DNA of 40,767 nucleotides, from assembly GCF_030693405.1 (NCBI RefSeq), contig NZ_JAUYAW010000029.1:1-40767 (forward strand). Reading direction: 5' to 3'. Within the stretch, counting starts at the first letter, position 1. Every line of letters starts with the position of its first letter. Positions 17,401-27,049 of this stretch are shown here, in pieces. The notes beneath the pieces are model-generated. The model saw only the letters and a list, made by a program, of their open reading frames with translations. It had not been told where the DNA came from and searched no databases. The translations under genes and the position numbers were made by a program. This DNA comes from Phenylobacterium sp. Lineage in GTDB: Bacteria; Pseudomonadota; Alphaproteobacteria; Caulobacterales; Caulobacteraceae.

Positions 17401-17601
17401 CCGTGACACGCCCGAGGAGAGTTGGGCCCAATCTATATAGCAGTTTTACGCCCTGACCGCCAGACGGGGCCCGTATTGCCGTGCCTCGGCGTCGCCCCAG
17501 CCTGGGATGAACAAGGGAACTTCTCAACAAGCTTGGCCGTAGTCAGGGCGTTCAACTGTCGCCTGAAAGCACAAGGACTGGCCAAGACCGAAGCCCTTGA
17601 G

Positions 17602-18057
17602 CTAACCCCGCCCCCGATAGGGCGCGACGCCCTGATCAGGCAGCCATAGATCGGCGGGCGCAGGCCCCGACTGCCAGAACACATCTATGGGGATGCCGCC
17701 GCGCGGATACCAATAGCCGCCGATCCGCAGCCAGCGGGGCTCGGCGACGGCCATGATCTTGCGGCCGATCGACACCGTGCAGTCCTCGTGAAAGGCCCCA
17801 TGGTTGCGGAACGAGGCCAAGTAGAGCTTCAGCGACTTGGATTCGATGAGCCAGCGATCGGGCGCGTAGTCGATCACCAGGTGGGCGAAGTCCGGCTGGG
17901 CGGTCACCGGGCAGAGGGATGTGAACTCCGGCGCCGTGAATCGCGCCAGATAAAGCGTGTCGGCCTGCGGGTTGGCGACTCGCTCCAAGACAGCCGCCTC
18001 GGGGCTGTCGAAGCCTCGGACATCCTGGCCAAGTTGCGTCAGATGGGTCTCTTCCAT
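17602..18057 (-). CDS. queF: NADPH-dependent 7-cyano-7-deazaguanine reductase
   Basis: The 151-residue enzyme reduces preQ0 to preQ1 in queuosine synthesis. It is a short, YkvM-type QueF. The catalytic Cys49 lies in [14 protein letters not shown] with Asp56 as the paired acid, and the signature [16 protein letters not shown] (72 onward) follows. Cys93 and the FHEDC stretch are also typical. Length fits type I enzymes. It is divergent from the SDR gene, 128 bases away. No other queuosine gene is in the window. Confidence 0.95.
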   Translation of the reverse strand: MEETHLTQLGQDVRGFDSPEAAVLERVANPQADTLYLARFTAPEFTSLCPVTAQPDFAHLVIDYAPDRWLIESKSLKLYLASFRNHGAFHEDCTVSIGRKIMAVAEPRWLRIGGYWYPRGGIPIDVFWQSGPAPADLWLPDQGVAPYRGRG

Positions 18058-18185
18058 GAGCGGGCTTTAGCCGCGACGCCGCGGCTGGGCAACTGGCGCC
18101 CCCGCGACATGTGAGCCAGGCCTGGCTATGACTGAGCCCCGAGAAGAACCCGCAGGCGATGATCCTGCGCCAGGAGGAACAGCCC

Positions 18186-18989
18186 ATGAGCGGACAGGAC
18201 TTCAAGGACTATGTGGTGGTGGTGACGGGCGCCTCCACAGGGCTTGGCCGAGCCATTGCGGTGGAGACGGCGTCGCGTGGCGCAGCCGCCGTGATCATCA
18301 ACTATGCCCGCAGCCGGGACGAGGCCGAGGAGACCGCCCGTCTGGTGGCCGCCCACGGCGCTCAAGGGCTGCTGGTGCAGGGTGATGTGGGCGAGGATGA
18401 GGACTGCCGGAAGATCGCCGCGGCGGCCGCGCCGTTCGGGCGGGTCGACGCCCTCTTTAACAATGCCGGGGTGACCAAGTTCGCCCCCAATCACGCCGAT
18501 CTCGACGCAGTCCAGGCCCAGGATTTTCTCGACCTCTACCGGATCAATGTGGTGGGCGCCTATCAGACCCTGCGCGCCTGCCGCACCCTGCTGGAATCGG
18601 CGCCCCAGCCCGGCGCGGTGGTGAACACCTCGTCGATCGCAGGCGTCATGGGGATCGGCTCTTCGGTGCCCTATGCGGCGTCCAAGGGGGCTCTGACCAC
18701 CATGACCCTGTCGCTGGCGCGGGCGCTGGCGCCCAAGATTCGGGTTAACGCCGTCTGCCCGGGCTTCATTGACACCCCCTGGTTCGAAAAGGGCCTGCCG
18801 GCTGGACGAGCGGAGAAGATGCGCCAGGGGGCTGAAGCCTCGACGCCGCTCAAGGCCGCTTCAACCGCTGAAGACGTGGCCGGCGCCACGGTGTTCCTCG
18901 CCTCTCCGGCGGCCCGCCACATTACAGGCGAGACCCTGCTGGTGGACGCCGGGACTCACCTTGGAGCGGCCCCGCTCAGTATGCGCTAG
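18186..18989 (+). CDS. SDR family NAD(P)-dependent oxidoreductase (FabG-like)
   Basis: A 267-residue classical short-chain dehydrogenase/reductase. The cofactor motif TGASTGLG is at 14-21, NNAG at ~90, the catalytic Ser in NTSSIAG, and Tyr163/Lys167 in PYAASKG. The C-terminal VNAVCPGFIDTPW and ITGETLLVDAGTHLG are typical of FabG-like SDRs. ATG 18186 has AGGAGGA upstream; a longer in-frame form from 18159 has none. The substrate is not inferable. It is monocistronic as far as can be seen; an eight-T run follows at ~19021. Confidence 0.92.
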   Translation: MSGQDFKDYVVVVTGASTGLGRAIAVETASRGAAAVIINYARSRDEAEETARLVAAHGAQGLLVQGDVGEDEDCRKIAAAAAPFGRVDALFNNAGVTKFAPNHADLDAVQAQDFLDLYRINVVGAYQTLRACRTLLESAPQPGAVVNTSSIAGVMGIGSSVPYAASKGALTTMTLSLARALAPKIRVNAVCPGFIDTPWFEKGLPAGRAEKMRQGAEASTPLKAASTAEDVAGATVFLASPAARHITGETLLVDAGTHLGAAPLSMR

Positions 18990-19178
18990 CCCTGTGGCGC
19001 AAGCGTGACAGTAGCCAGCCTTTTTTTTGGGCGCTGCCATCGAGGGGTGCTGAAATATTGGCCACGGTCTATGCAGGCGCATCTGAGCAGACAGCCCCCG
19101 TTGATCTAAGCGCCTTCACCATGAGGATGCAGAACGTCGGTCGGGCAAGGCCAGATCGGGAACTCAAGGGGATAACGA

Positions 19179-19865
19179 ATGAAAACTCTCAAGCTTACGC
19201 TTCTCGCCGCCGCTGCGACTCTGGCCATGGGCGGCGCCGCCGCTGCGCAGGAATCGCCGGTCAGCTTCAACCTCGGCGTTGCGTCCGACTATGTTTACCG
19301 TGGCGTCAGCCAGACCGATGAAGGCCCGCAGGTCTTCGGTGGCGTCGACCTCGCCATCGGCGAAATGGGCTATGCCGGCATCTGGGCGTCCAACGTCGAT
19401 TTCGGCGACGACACTGTGGGTGAAGTCGACTTCTACGCTGGTGTGACCCCGACGCTCGGCATCGCGTCGATGGACTTCGGCGTCATCTACTACTCCTACA
19501 TCGACGCCCCCTCGGGCTCGGACTACAACTTCTGGGAATTCTCCGCCGCCGGCACGATCCCGGCTGGTCCGGCTGAAATCGGCGCGGCCGTCTACTATTC
19601 GCCTGACTTCTTCGGCGGCACGGGCGACGCCTTCTATTATGAAGTGAACGCCGCGGCGCCCCTGACCGAGCGCCTCAGCGTGAGCGGTGCGGTGGGTCGT
19701 CAGGAAGTCGACACCGGCCTCGACTACACCACCTGGAACGTCGGCCTCGGCTTCGCGATCAACGACACCATCGGCGTCGACGTCCGCTGGCACGACACCG
19801 ATGAGTCGGGCCTGGGCAAGATCGGCGAAGGCCGTCTGGCCGCGAGCCTCACCGCCGCTTTCTAA
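19179..19865 (+). CDS. TorF-family putative porin (Gcw_chp)
   Basis: The 228-residue protein has a signal peptide (~1-23, ending AAAAQ). The mature part is made of alternating beta strands and ends in AAF, the C-terminal Phe of outer-membrane barrels. The opening SFNLGVASDYVYRGVSQTD is the hallmark of the Gcw_chp/TorF family. The role is presumed diffusion across the outer membrane; substrates are unknown. The ATG has AAGGGG at 8 bases. Codon use is strongly biased, consistent with an abundant protein. A strong terminator follows directly. Confidence 0.9.
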   Translation: MKTLKLTLLAAAATLAMGGAAAAQESPVSFNLGVASDYVYRGVSQTDEGPQVFGGVDLAIGEMGYAGIWASNVDFGDDTVGEVDFYAGVTPTLGIASMDFGVIYYSYIDAPSGSDYNFWEFSAAGTIPAGPAEIGAAVYYSPDFFGGTGDAFYYEVNAAAPLTERLSVSGAVGRQEVDTGLDYTTWNVGLGFAINDTIGVDVRWHDTDESGLGKIGEGRLAASLTAAF

Positions 19866-19886
19866 GCGACGCTGATCTCAAATCTG

Positions 19887-19916
19887 AAAGGCCGTCGCCC
19901 CCTGGCGGCGGCCTTT
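19887..19916 (+). terminator. Rho-independent terminator after the porin
   Basis: AAAGGCCGTCGCC pairs with GGCGGCGGCCTTT around a CCCT loop with one mismatch, followed by CTCATTTT. It is 21 bases after the porin stop. Confidence 0.8.
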
Positions 19917-20079
19917 CTCATTTTGACCAAATTCGACCGCCAAACCCTCCGACGTTGAATCGCCCGGCCAGTCTGGGTGCGCCGCCGGGGGATCGCTTCT
20001 TCCCTCAATTGAGTTTGGTTGGACGTGGGTCAGGCCCCGTCTATGTTGTCGGCTCGCAGGGAGTCGCGGAGAGCAGCCC

Positions 20080-22023
20080 ATGATGCGGATGGCCTTCCGA
20101 GCGCAAACCGTCGTCGTCGATGTCGCCATCGCCGCTCTGGCCTTCGTATGCGCCTACCTTCTTTCGCCCTCCGCCATCCCTGATCTTGGATTTGACGGCG
20201 CCCCCTCTCTGAACATCCTCCAGCTGGCGGCGATCTACGCGGCCTTCGCCGCGGTCTTCACCAGCCTTTTCCGCGGGGAGCTGTCGCCCTGGCGCTATGC
20301 GTCGATCCCTGACGCCCTGGTGATCGCCCGCATCGCGGCCCTGACGGCAGGGCTCTTCCTGCTCACGGTCTGGATCGTCGACCGCGCCTCTACCCTGCCC
20401 CGTTCAGCGCTCGCCATGGCCGCTGTCTTCCATGTGACCGGTTGCCTGGGCCTGCGGGTATTCCGTCGGGCCATCCATGAACATGCCCTGGTCAAGATCG
20501 CGCCCCTGCGCGGCGCCGCAGGGACTCAGGCCCCGCCCCTGCGGCTGATCGGCCCGCCGGCGCTCGCCGCCACCAATTCGCGGGACGCCGCGCGGGCCAA
20601 TGACCGACGCTATACGCCGGTGGGCATCATCGGCATCGACATGCGCGATGTGGGCCAACAGGTCCGTGGCGTCTGCATCATCGAGAGCCTGGACCGCCTG
20701 GAAGAGGCGCTCGACGACCTGCGCCGCTGGAACCGCTACCCGCGGGCCGTCCTGTTCCTTGAAGAGCCAAGCCAGATGAAGGGCCTTAATCCCGATCATC
20801 TGGGCCGGTTCCGGACCGATGGCGTACGCATGCTGCGACTGCCGAGCATCGTTGAGCTGCGCCACCACGAGGGCGCGGCCCTCATGCCCCTGCGCGACGT
20901 CAGTGTCGAAGAACTTCTGGCCCGCGAACCCATCCAGCTGGATCGCGCGCCCGTGGCCGCCCTCATCCGGGACCGCCGGGTGCTGATCACCGGCGCCGGC
21001 GGCAGCATCGGCAGCGAGCTGGCCCGGCAGGCGGCGGGCTTTGGTTGCGCCCACTTGACCCTAGTGGACAGTTCAGAGGCCGCCCTCTTCACCATCGACC
21101 GGGAGCTGGCCGAGGCCTATCCCGATCTCTCCCGCTCAGCCGTCCTGTGCGATGTGCGCCATGCGGGCCGCCTGCAGGGCCATTTTCAGGCTCAGGCGCC
21201 CGACCTGGTGTTCCACGCCGCGGCCCTGAAACACGTCTCCATGGTCGAGCGTCACCCGTGCGAGGGGGTGCTGACCAATGTGATCGGCACCTGGAATGTC
21301 GCCGAGGCCGCGCGCCTGTGCGGGGCGGCCCAGATGGTGCTGATCTCCACCGACAAGGCCGTCGATCCGACCAATGTCATGGGCGCCACCAAGCGGCTGG
21401 CCGAGGCCGTGATCCAGGCTCAGCAGACCAATGGGGCCAAGACCCGCTTCGCCGCCGTACGGTTCGGCAATGTGCTGGCCTCAGCCGGATCGGTGGTGCC
21501 GATCTTCAAGTCGCAGATCGAGCGCGGCGGGCCGGTGACCCTGACTCATCCGGACATGACCCGCTTCTTCATGACCATTCCGGAAGCCGCACAGCTGGTC
21601 ATGCACGCCACCGCCGCCAGCGCCGAGGACCAGGACGCCCGGGCCCGCCTGTTCCTGCTGGAGATGGGTCAGCCGGTCCGCATCATGGACCTGGCCCGCC
21701 AGATGATCGCCTTGTCGGGCCGCACCCTTGGCCAGGACATCGAGATCAAAATCACCGGCCTGCGCCCCGGCGAGAAGCTCAACGAGACCCTGCTGGACGA
21801 CAATGAGCACGCCACGCCGTGTGCGCCCAAGGTGATGCAGGTGGTGTCGAATTCAGCGGTGCGGATCACGCCCGGGCATCTGCAGACCCTGGAGGCCCTG
21901 GCGGAGCAGGCGGACTCCGAAGGGGTGCGCACGGCGCTGTTTGATCTGGTGGGGCAGATCCGCGGTCAGCGTCCCGGCGGCGCGCCCAAGCTCAAGGTGG
22001 TGGCAGGCGGCGGACAGGGCTGA
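20080..22023 (+). CDS. Membrane NDP-sugar 4,6-dehydratase/epimerase (FlaA1/CapD/WbpM type)
   Basis: The 647-residue protein has four predicted N-terminal membrane helices (~8-145), a CoA-binding-like middle (~180-290) and a C-terminal SDR domain. The NAD motif GAGGSIGSE is at 305-313. The catalytic STDKAVDPTNVMGATK stretch (423-438) has the family's Met434/Lys438 in place of Tyr/Lys. By family it dehydrates UDP-GlcNAc-type sugars to 4-keto-6-deoxy sugars for surface polysaccharides or glycoproteins. GGAG lies ~8 bases before the start; MMRM offers two nearby ATGs. It precedes the polysaccharide locus but is separated from it by pckG and two small genes, so it may be transcribed alone. Confidence 0.9.
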   Translation: MMRMAFRAQTVVVDVAIAALAFVCAYLLSPSAIPDLGFDGAPSLNILQLAAIYAAFAAVFTSLFRGELSPWRYASIPDALVIARIAALTAGLFLLTVWIVDRASTLPRSALAMAAVFHVTGCLGLRVFRRAIHEHALVKIAPLRGAAGTQAPPLRLIGPPALAATNSRDAARANDRRYTPVGIIGIDMRDVGQQVRGVCIIESLDRLEEALDDLRRWNRYPRAVLFLEEPSQMKGLNPDHLGRFRTDGVRMLRLPSIVELRHHEGAALMPLRDVSVEELLAREPIQLDRAPVAALIRDRRVLITGAGGSIGSELARQAAGFGCAHLTLVDSSEAALFTIDRELAEAYPDLSRSAVLCDVRHAGRLQGHFQAQAPDLVFHAAALKHVSMVERHPCEGVLTNVIGTWNVAEAARLCGAAQMVLISTDKAVDPTNVMGATKRLAEAVIQAQQTNGAKTRFAAVRFGNVLASAGSVVPIFKSQIERGGPVTLTHPDMTRFFMTIPEAAQLVMHATAASAEDQDARARLFLLEMGQPVRIMDLARQMIALSGRTLGQDIEIKITGLRPGEKLNETLLDDNEHATPCAPKVMQVVSNSAVRITPGHLQTLEALAEQADSEGVRTALFDLVGQIRGQRPGGAPKLKVVAGGGQG

Positions 22024-22091
22024 GCCCTCGTCGCCGAAGGGCTAAGCACCCTCGTCCCTATTCAGGCCTAACCCGTATCAGTGTGGCGTCT

Positions 22092-22340
22092 TCAGGCCGA
22101 TCCGGCTGGGGCGCGGCGGCGGCCGCCAGGAGCAGCTAGCCCGATCCAGGCCACATGGCGCATGGCGCGGTCCACGGCGGCCTTGGCGCTATCCTGGCAG
22201 GCGTCCAGACCTGTGGCGACGATCTCGCCGGCCTCGTCATAGACGCTCCAGGCCCAGCCCATAGTGTCCTGGCTCATCGAATAGGCGAAAAGTGGCTCAG
22301 ACATACCCAGCCCCTGTTGCGCTGCAACATACTCAGACAT
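22092..22340 (-). CDS. Small hypothetical protein
   Basis: I do not recognise this 82-residue protein. It has a coherent core (FAYSMSQDTMGWAWSVYDEAGEIVATGLD) that looks like a beta hairpin plus helix, and no signal or TM segment. AGGAG lies 7 bases before ATG 22340; a second start at 22304 also has AGGGG and would remove 12 residues. It is convergent with the NDP-sugar dehydratase and lies downstream of pckG on the same strand. Confidence 0.6.
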   Translation of the reverse strand: MSEYVAAQQGLGMSEPLFAYSMSQDTMGWAWSVYDEAGEIVATGLDACQDSAKAAVDRAMRHVAWIGLAAPGGRRRAPAGSA

Positions 22341-22433
22341 CAGACGGCTCCTGAACGCGCCCTGTCAAGTTTCGATCCCTGCTCGGCTGGCCGCAGAGCC
22401 CATCCGCAGCCAAATCGATCAGGGTCTTGCGCA

Positions 22434-24290
22434 CTATTCCGCCGCCGCCACAGCCTGGCCCCGACGCTCTGCGGCGAGGCGGGCCACCAGGGCGGCATGT
22501 TCGTCCCAAAGCGCCTTGGGCAGGCGCTCGCCGAACCGCTCATAGGCCGGCGGGATCAGGGCGGCTTCCTGCGTCCAGATGTCGGCGTCGACGGTGAGCA
22601 GCAGGTCAAGCTGGGCGTCGGTCAGGTCGAGACCGGCCAGATCCAGGCTCTCGCGGGTGGGCAAGCGACCGATCGGGGTGTCCACCGCTTCAGCGCGGCC
22701 ACCGAGGCGCTCGACGATCCATTTCAGGACCCGGCTGTTTTCGCCAAAGCCCGGCCAGACGAACTTGCCGCGTTCGTCCTTGCGGAACCAGTTCACGAAA
22801 TAGATGCGCGGCAGCTTTTCGGCGTCGGCCTGGGCGCCGAGCTTCAGCCAGTGATTGAAGTAATCGCCCATGTTGTAGCCGCAGAAGGGCAGCATGGCGA
22901 AGGGGTCGCGGCGCAGCTCGCCGATGGCGTTCTCGGCCGCCGCCGTGCCTTCCGAGGCCACGTTGGATGCCATGAAGACCCCGTGGCGCCAGTCGAAAGC
23001 CTCCGTCACCAGCGGCACGGCCGAGGCGCGGCGACCGCCGAACAGAATGGCCGAGATCGGCACGCCGGCGGGATCTTCCCACTCGGGCGCGATCACCGGG
23101 CACTGGTCGGCCGGGACGGTGAAGCGGGCGTTGGGATGGGCAGCAGGGGTCTCAGACGCCGGGGTCCAGGGATTGCCGCGCCAGTCGGTCAGCACCGGCG
23201 GCGGATCCTTGGTGAGGCCTTCCCACCAGACGTCGCCGTCGGGCGTCAGGGCCACATTGGTGAAGACGCAGTTGGCGTGCAGGGCGTCGATGGCGTTGCG
23301 GTTGGTCTCCAGGCCCGTGCCCGGCGCCACGCCGAAGAAGCCGGCCTCAGGATTGATGGCGTAGAGCCGACCATCCTGGCCAAAACGCATCCAGCAGATG
23401 TCGTCGCCGATGGTCTCGGCCGTCCAGCCCGGCAGGGTTGGCTGAAGCATGGCCATATTGGTCTTGCCGCACGCGCTCGGGAAGGCCGCGGCGATGTAGC
23501 GGACGTCCTTCTCCGGCGAGGTGAGCTTGAGAATGAGCATGTGCTCAGCCAGCCACCCTTCATCCCGGGCCATCACAGAGGCGATGCGCAGGGCGAAGCA
23601 CTTCTTACCCAGCAGCGCATTGCCGCCGTAGCCCGAGCCATAGGACCAGATCTCCCGGGTCTCGGGGAAATGGACGATGTACTTCTCTTCGTTGCAGGGC
23701 CACGGCACGTCGGCCTGGCCAAGGTTGAGCGGCGCGCCGACGCTGTGAACGGCCGGGACGAAGAAGCCGTCTCCCCCCAGTTGCTCAAGGGCCGGCGTCC
23801 CCATACGGGTCATGACCCGCATGGAGATGGCCACATAGGCGCTGTCGGTGATCTCCACGCCGATGGCGCTGATCTTGGAGCCGAGGGGGCCCATGCAGAA
23901 GGGAACCACATACATGGTGCGGCCGCGCATGCAGCCGTCGAACAGGCCCTCGAGCTTGGCGCGCATCTCGCTCGGCTCAGCCCAGTTGTTGGTGGGGCCG
24001 GCGTCGATCTCGTTTTCCGAGCAGATGAAGGTGCGGCTTTCGACCCGGGCGACGTCGCGCGGATCAGAGGCGGCGTAGAAGGAATTGGGACGCAGGTCGG
24101 GGTTCAGGGGTTTGAGCGTCCCGCTTTGAACCAGGTCGCCGGTGAGCTTGATCCACTCGGCCTCGGAGCCGTCGCACCAATAGACGGCGTCGGGCTTGGT
24201 GAGGGCGGCGATCTCGTTCACCCAGGCGTTGAGCCCGGCATGGCGGGTCGGCGTAGCGTCCACGCTCTTGGTCGAGGTCGCATCCGTCAT
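22434..24290 (-). CDS. pckG: Phosphoenolpyruvate carboxykinase (GTP)
   Basis: A ~618-residue gluconeogenic enzyme converting oxaloacetate and GTP to phosphoenolpyruvate, GDP and CO2. The GTP-class nucleotide loop [12 protein letters not shown] contains the reactive Cys274 and Lys276. Other class marks are [10 protein letters not shown] near the N-terminus, MGPLGS and [15 protein letters not shown] take ATG 24290 (MTDATSTKS) with GGAG ~7 bases upstream; the longer frame to 24470 would add 60 unrelated residues. The length fits the GTP family. It is a housekeeping gene sitting inside the polysaccharide region, with no evident functional tie. Confidence 0.95.
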   Translation of the reverse strand: MTDATSTKSVDATPTRHAGLNAWVNEIAALTKPDAVYWCDGSEAEWIKLTGDLVQSGTLKPLNPDLRPNSFYAASDPRDVARVESRTFICSENEIDAGPTNNWAEPSEMRAKLEGLFDGCMRGRTMYVVPFCMGPLGSKISAIGVEITDSAYVAISMRVMTRMGTPALEQLGGDGFFVPAVHSVGAPLNLGQADVPWPCNEEKYIVHFPETREIWSYGSGYGGNALLGKKCFALRIASVMARDEGWLAEHMLILKLTSPEKDVRYIAAAFPSACGKTNMAMLQPTLPGWTAETIGDDICWMRFGQDGRLYAINPEAGFFGVAPGTGLETNRNAIDALHANCVFTNVALTPDGDVWWEGLTKDPPPVLTDWRGNPWTPASETPAAHPNARFTVPADQCPVIAPEWEDPAGVPISAILFGGRRASAVPLVTEAFDWRHGVFMASNVASEGTAAAENAIGELRRDPFAMLPFCGYNMGDYFNHWLKLGAQADAEKLPRIYFVNWFRKDERGKFVWPGFGENSRVLKWIVERLGGRAEAVDTPIGRLPTRESLDLAGLDLTDAQLDLLLTVDADIWTQEAALIPPAYERFGERLPKALWDEHAALVARLAAERRGQAVAAAE

Positions 24291-24490
24291 GAAGGTCTCC
24301 ATCACCTGGCCGTCGGCCCGACGGGCCAGAGGCCGCCGGTGTTCGTTTATGAACAAGTCCATAATGCGTGACGTCGAGTGTGCAAACCGCAGGCCGTCGT
24401 AATTTTTGCTTTTTGCATGGTCCAGCTGGCGCCCGTGACGGCTCGGCGCCTCAAGGAGCCTGTCGCACATGCGCGCCCATCACGTCGTGC

Positions 24491-24679
24491 TCAGGAGGGA
24501 CGGACCAGGCGGCGCTTGATCGTCTGCCCGGCCCAGGCCCCGCCTGCATAGATCGGGATGATGGGCAGGACGGCCAGCCATACGCCGAGCACGCCGGCAA
24601 GCTGGGCGCCGGCCCACAATTGGCGGAGGCCTTCACCCGGTGGGCGGGGGTTTGCAACGGATAGGTGACCTGGGTGCAT
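24491..24679 (-). CDS. Small membrane protein
   Basis: A 62-residue ORF from ATG 24679 with AGGAGAG six bases upstream, a near-ideal ribosome site. The product has one hydrophobic helix (AGVLGVWLAVLPIIPIYAGGAW) and a basic end (TIKRRLVRPS), giving a single-pass inner-membrane protein with a positive C-terminal tail. No family recognised. It lies between pckG and the OPX gene, same strand as both, after the OPX terminator at 24829-24867. Coding status rests on the ribosome site and helix only. Confidence 0.5.
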   Translation of the reverse strand: MHPGHLSVANPRPPGEGLRQLWAGAQLAGVLGVWLAVLPIIPIYAGGAWAGQTIKRRLVRPS

Positions 24680-24828
24680 AACGAGCTCTCCTGCAACCAG
24701 GAGAGGCGCATGCGCAGCGCAATTCAATGGCCAAGCCGCTCACCCTGGGCGCCCTCAAGCCGATAGGTCGCTTCAGGTCAACCGCCGAAGGGGCGAGCGC
24801 CTGGGCAAGGCAGGCGCCTTAACGAGAA

Positions 24829-24867
24829 AGAGCCGCTCGCGGGGGCCTTACCCTGCAGAGCGGCTCT
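24829..24867 (-). terminator. Hairpin after the OPX gene
   Basis: AGAGCCGCTC (24829-24838) pairs perfectly with GAGCGGCTCT (24858-24867) over a 19-base loop. On the minus strand it leads into TTCTCGTT. It begins 24 bases after the OPX stop. Confidence 0.6.
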
Positions 24868-24891
24868 CGAAGTGCTGTTCGCTAAGCCTGA

Positions 24892-25461
24892 TCAGAAGAA
24901 GCGTTCAGCGATCCGAATGGTGTCGCCAGGGGCCACCGGCGTCATGGGGGTCAAGGGAAACTCCCGTTCATCGTCGGTGTCGCTACGCTTAATGAACACC
25001 CGACGGTTATTGGCCCGGTAGGTGAACCCACCGGCCGTGGCGACGGCGTTCAGGACCGACAGGCCGTTGGTGTAGGGGTACTCACCCGGGCTCTGGACCT
25101 CCCCAAGGATATAGAAGGGCCGATAGTTGAGAACCTCAACGCTCACCCGCGGGTCGCGCAGATAGCCTTCCTTGAGCGCCGTTTCGATGGTCGCTTGAAT
25201 CTCGGGAATGGTCAGGCCCTGGGCCTTCACCTCGCCGATCAGCGGCAGGGAGATGTTGCCTGAGCCGCCCACGAAGAACTCGCCGGTCAGGCTCTCCTCC
25301 CCATAGGTGATGACCCGCACCTTATCGCCGGAGCCTAGACGGTATTCCGGCAAGATACGCACCTCAGCGACCGCCGCCTCTTGGGCGCTCACCGCTGCTG
25401 GGGCGAAGGCCGCTGCACAAAGGGCCGCCATAGCGACCAGCAGGGACAAGAACCTCTGCAT
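24892..25461 (-). CDS. Short polysaccharide export (OPX/Wza-like) protein
   Basis: The 189-residue periplasmic/outer-membrane protein has a signal peptide (~1-26, ending AVSAQ). It has one polysaccharide-export (PES) domain (~35-115: YRLGSGDKVRVITYGEES, GNISLPLIGEVKAQGL) and one SLBB domain (~118-185: FYILGEVQSPGEYPY, ATAGGFTYRANNRRVFIK). There is no lipobox Cys. Canonical Wza is about twice as long and ends in a helix that makes the outer-membrane pore; that part is absent here. Such short OPX proteins are known, in Myxococcus work, to need a separate beta-barrel partner. It is divergent from the BTLCP gene and the main polysaccharide cluster. Confidence 0.93.
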   Translation of the reverse strand: MQRFLSLLVAMAALCAAAFAPAAVSAQEAAVAEVRILPEYRLGSGDKVRVITYGEESLTGEFFVGGSGNISLPLIGEVKAQGLTIPEIQATIETALKEGYLRDPRVSVEVLNYRPFYILGEVQSPGEYPYTNGLSVLNAVATAGGFTYRANNRRVFIKRSDTDDEREFPLTPMTPVAPGDTIRIAERFF

Positions 25462-25748
25462 CTAAACCACGCTCCACATCTCTTAAGCGTCCCCCACAAC
25501 CTCCCTTCTACCGCAGTGCGGCGAAACGGGAAACTCCTATGGAGCCCTAGCCGGGCGACGGGTCCGACTAAGGATAACAAAAGCAGAATAGAACATTTAC
25601 CAGGGATGAACAGCCCATTCAGATGATGTAAACCTTAACAGCACAGCAACCGAGTTTCGTAGAGATGTGTATACCCTATAACTACAGCAATGCTTAAGGC
25701 GCTTTATCGTAAACATCGCGCAACAGAACTCCAGAAGGGGTGGGTGCG
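25462..25748. promoter_or_regulatory. AT-richer divergent control region between OPX and BTLCP genes
   Basis: These ~285 bases have no convincing gene and are visibly more AT-rich than the surroundings, especially 25560-25720. They must hold the promoters for both the minus-strand OPX gene and the plus-strand polysaccharide cluster. I could not fix -35/-10 pairs with confidence. AAGGGG at 25736 is the likely ribosome site for the BTLCP gene. Confidence 0.45.
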
Positions 25749-26924
25749 GTGTTGGTCAAAAAGACTCTGTTTACTCAAGCAGCGATCGTTAGTGCTTCAA
25801 TAACCCTAGCGGCGTGCGCCACGCTCCCTGAGACGAGCACCCCCATGGGCCTGGGCGTGGCCGCCTCGGCCCCGACCGGCTATCTCGACTTCTGCCAAAG
25901 GCAGCCGCAGGACTGCGGTGGAGCGCCGGCCGCGGTCGTGCGTAAGGTGGCTGAGGTCGAACTGGCGCGACGCAACGATGCTGAGGCCCGACTGGTGATG
26001 GCCGGCATCCGGACGACGACCACGGCGGCCGTCTCGGGACACAATGTGAACTGGGCCACAGCATTTGCTGAAGCTCGCCTGCGCAGAGACGCTGCTGAGC
26101 GGTCCAACGCCGCGATCGAAGAGGCCATGGTCAAGCCCGCTGGCCCGGCGGCGCCTTCCCCTGCTCTGCTACAGGTTAGTGTTGGCTCAAGTGATGCGAC
26201 CCCGCGGCTGCAGCGCCTTGGGGAAGCCCCCGCCAACGTCTCGCCCCGCGCCCTCGCCCCAGAAGCCAGAGCCACGGCTGTGCGAGCCAAGCCCCCTGCC
26301 CTGACGCCGGCCTTCTGGAGTCAGCTCACCCGTATCAATGACAAGGTGAACCGGCAGATTGTCCGGCGCGCCGACATTCAGACCTATGGGGTTCTCGACA
26401 AGTGGGCGACGCCTCTGGCGCAAGGGGGCCAGTACGGCGACTGTGAAGACTATGTGCTGGAAAAGCGCCGGGCCTTGCTGGCTGAAGGCGTGCCAGAGAC
26501 CGCCCTGTCCATCGCCGTCGCCACAACGAGCTGGGGGGAAAGCCACGCGGTCTTGTTGGTGTCTACCGACCAGGGGGACTATGTGCTCGACAGCCTGACG
26601 CCCTGGATCCTGCCTTGGCGCAAGGCGAACCTCACCTGGCGCGAACGCCAGGTCGCTGGCGCGCCCTTCCGTTGGGCCATGGTCAGCCTTACGCCTATCA
26701 GCGAACCGTCAGCCCATGAGGCTCCAGCAGCCGACGCCACGGGCGCCCGACTGGTCGCCGCCGAGCTTCCGGCGCCGGTTACGCCCCAGCGGCGCCTCAA
26801 CGCTGAGACCTTCAACGGCCGTCCCAACGGCGCCAATCCGCAGTCGACCGCAAAAGATGAGCCTGCGCCGACAATGACCCTGGCCCTGGCGAGCGGCGCC
26901 CCCTTGCGCGGACTCCTCCACTAG
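25749..26924 (+). CDS. LapG-type BTLCP (transglutaminase-like cysteine peptidase) lipoprotein
   Basis: A ~391-residue predicted lipoprotein (lipobox LAAC near residue 22) of the BTLCP/DUF920 (PF06035, Peptidase C93) family. The catalytic set is visible: Cys232 in YGDCEDYVLEKR, His266 in GESHAVLL and Asp281 in DYVLDSL. The D-C-E around the Cys matches the calcium-binding pair of LapG, the periplasmic protease that clips adhesins after a di-alanine site. In Caulobacter, HvyA of this family blocks capsule formation. The family opening YLDFCQRQPQDC is at ~45-56 but is separated from the core (FWSQLTRINDKVN) by an extra ~125 residues rich in Ala and Pro; a ~75-residue tail follows the core. GTG 25749 is ~8 bases after AAGGGG; GTG 25740 is too close. 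Confidence 0.88.
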   Translation: MLVKKTLFTQAAIVSASITLAACATLPETSTPMGLGVAASAPTGYLDFCQRQPQDCGGAPAAVVRKVAEVELARRNDAEARLVMAGIRTTTTAAVSGHNVNWATAFAEARLRRDAAERSNAAIEEAMVKPAGPAAPSPALLQVSVGSSDATPRLQRLGEAPANVSPRALAPEARATAVRAKPPALTPAFWSQLTRINDKVNRQIVRRADIQTYGVLDKWATPLAQGGQYGDCEDYVLEKRRALLAEGVPETALSIAVATTSWGESHAVLLVSTDQGDYVLDSLTPWILPWRKANLTWRERQVAGAPFRWAMVSLTPISEPSAHEAPAADATGARLVAAELPAPVTPQRRLNAETFNGRPNGANPQSTAKDEPAPTMTLALASGAPLRGLLH

Positions 26925-27049
26925 GAGAAACCTCTGGCGAGCGCGGGCGCCCCGGTTCACGCCCTCCTTATCGGTGCGGCTGGGGCACGCCCCAAGGCTG
27001 CGCCGAATTGGGGCGCTGACGGTGCGGCGTTAAGGGGAAGAGGCGGCAG

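Noticed and set aside
17401..17601. tRNA or small RNA between the nitroreductase and queF
   Set aside because: I could not form a cloverleaf or any strong structured element beyond the terminator at 17371-17400.
22023..22043. AGCCCT/AGGGCT hairpin after the NDP-sugar dehydratase as a terminator
   Set aside because: The stem is only six bases with a nine-base loop and no T-run; too weak to list as a feature.
22155..24371. 738-codon open frame antisense to pckG
   Set aside because: It is a shadow of a high-GC gene; the product has no domain sense while the opposite strand is a complete PEP carboxykinase.
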